Shown piece after piece: positions 63,462 to 64,000 of a stretch of DNA of 64,000 nucleotides; the stretch's first letter is position 1, and every line of letters begins with the position of its first letter. The notes beneath the pieces were generated by a model. That model saw nothing but the letters and a program-made list of their open reading frames with translations, was not told where the DNA came from and made no database searches. The translations under genes were made by a program, and so were the position numbers. Source of the DNA: Hyphomicrobiales bacterium (GTDB taxonomy: Bacteria > Pseudomonadota > Alphaproteobacteria > Rhizobiales > Beijerinckiaceae). The DNA is taken from assembly GCA_019247605.1 (NCBI GenBank), contig JAFBAS010000124.1, positions 1 to 64,000 of the forward strand, read 5' to 3'.

Positions 63462-64000
63462 ATGGACGCGCTTTCATCATCGATTCCATCCTCGATGAAG
63501 GTCGAGACGGTGTCTCCGGTCATGGCGCAATACGCCAAGATCAAGACCGAGAATCCCGATTGCCTGCTCTTCTATCGCATGGGCGATTTTTACGAGCTGT
63601 TTTTCGAGGATGCCGAGACCGCAAGCCGTGCCCTGGGCATCGTGCTCACCAAGCGCGGACGCCACAATGGCGCCGACATACCTATGTGCGGCGTGCCCGT
63701 GCACCGCGCCGACGAGTATCTGCAGCGACTTATCGCCAAGGGCCATCGCGTCGCCGTCTGCGAGCAGCTCGAGGATCCGGCCGAAGCACGAAAGCGCGGC
63801 TCGAAATCCGTTGTCCGCCGCGATGTGACCAGGCTCGTCACTCCCGGCACGATCACCGAGGATGCGCTGCTCGATCCTTCGCGAGCCAACACGCTTGTCG
63901 CGATCGCGCGGCTACGAATGCCGGACGGCACGTGGAGCTACGGCCTTGCGGCGCTCGACATCTCGACGGGCGCTTTCGAGCTCGCGGAGGCCTCGGCGGA
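63462..64000 (+). CDS. mutS: DNA mismatch repair protein MutS, N-terminal part
   Basis: The ATG at 63462 has AGAGG upstream. About 179 codons are in the window before the right edge. The mismatch-reading Phe-x-Glu motif lies in [11 protein letters not shown], followed by the family's [18 protein letters not shown] and [10 protein letters not shown]. MutS finds mispaired bases and starts repair with MutL. The ATPase domain lies beyond the edge. Confidence 0.97.
   Translation, partial: MDALSSSIPSSMKVETVSPVMAQYAKIKTENPDCLLFYRMGDFYELFFEDAETASRALGIVLTKRGRHNGADIPMCGVPVHRADEYLQRLIAKGHRVAVCEQLEDPAEARKRGSKSVVRRDVTRLVTPGTITEDALLDPSRANTLVAIARLRMPDGTWSYGLAALDISTGAFELAEASA

Overview
The window is GC-rich chromosomal DNA from an alphaproteobacterium, most likely of the order Hyphomicrobiales (Rhizobiales). 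The reasons are gene content: a CckA-type cell-cycle hybrid kinase, a DUF2794 protein, an invasion-associated-locus-B-like protein, a Tim44-like membrane protein, and the secA / parvulin / argJ and greA / carB neighbourhoods. Genus cannot be set from the sequence alone. I saw no rRNA gene, tRNA gene, CRISPR array, prophage or insertion sequence.

Layout. 1-202 is the start of a BglII-like restriction endonuclease leaving the left edge. 362-9732 holds an MDR oxidoreductase, a Tim44-like protein, a 2-oxoglutarate/Fe(II) oxygenase, a FliO-domain protein, cyclopropane fatty acid synthase, the CckA kinase and a GFA-family protein. 9870-12671 is a copper-type cluster (DUF2946, outer-membrane barrel, CopC, CopD). 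12691-15951 has RlmJ, RNase T2, a lipoprotein and glutathione synthetase. 16061-18250 is an iron-uptake-type operon read leftward (barrel, cupredoxin, FTR1 permease) with an Irr-type iron-control box upstream. RlmN and an IalB-like protein follow.

20663-28432 is a tightly coupled six-gene operon: a branched-chain-type ABC permease, a fused permease/ATPase, a thiolase-like protein without the usual cysteine, a DUF35/SDR fusion with eroded SDR motifs, a cyclase-family metal hydrolase and an acyl-CoA synthetase. An MHS-type transporter follows at 28490-29815. Together they look like uptake and CoA activation of an unidentified organic acid. 29865-33276 has an ornithine-cyclodeaminase-like protein, an AhpD-like peroxidase, a gene-poor gap with an orphan minus-strand terminator, DUF2794 and a decayed vapBC pair.

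33312-40494 is a leftward operon of a polyamine-type ABC importer followed by a three-module molybdopterin oxidoreductase / flavin reductase / ferredoxin fusion. It diverges from a DapB-like gene through overlapping promoters. 41627-54427 is housekeeping (argJ, parvulin, secA, leuC, DMT exporter, greA, carB). 54662-58440 is a Dpp/Opp-type ABC importer without its binding protein.

58457-60027 is an AT-rich two-gene cassette, clearly foreign in composition. Its first protein has a PD-(D/E)XK-like nuclease pattern and its second is unrecognised; it is the best candidate for an undescribed (possibly defence) system. An autotransporter and the start of mutS end the window. Three convergent gene junctions (1353-1416, 15946-16062, 29816-29879) carry the same kind of heptamer repeat with an inverted partner that overlaps stop codons.
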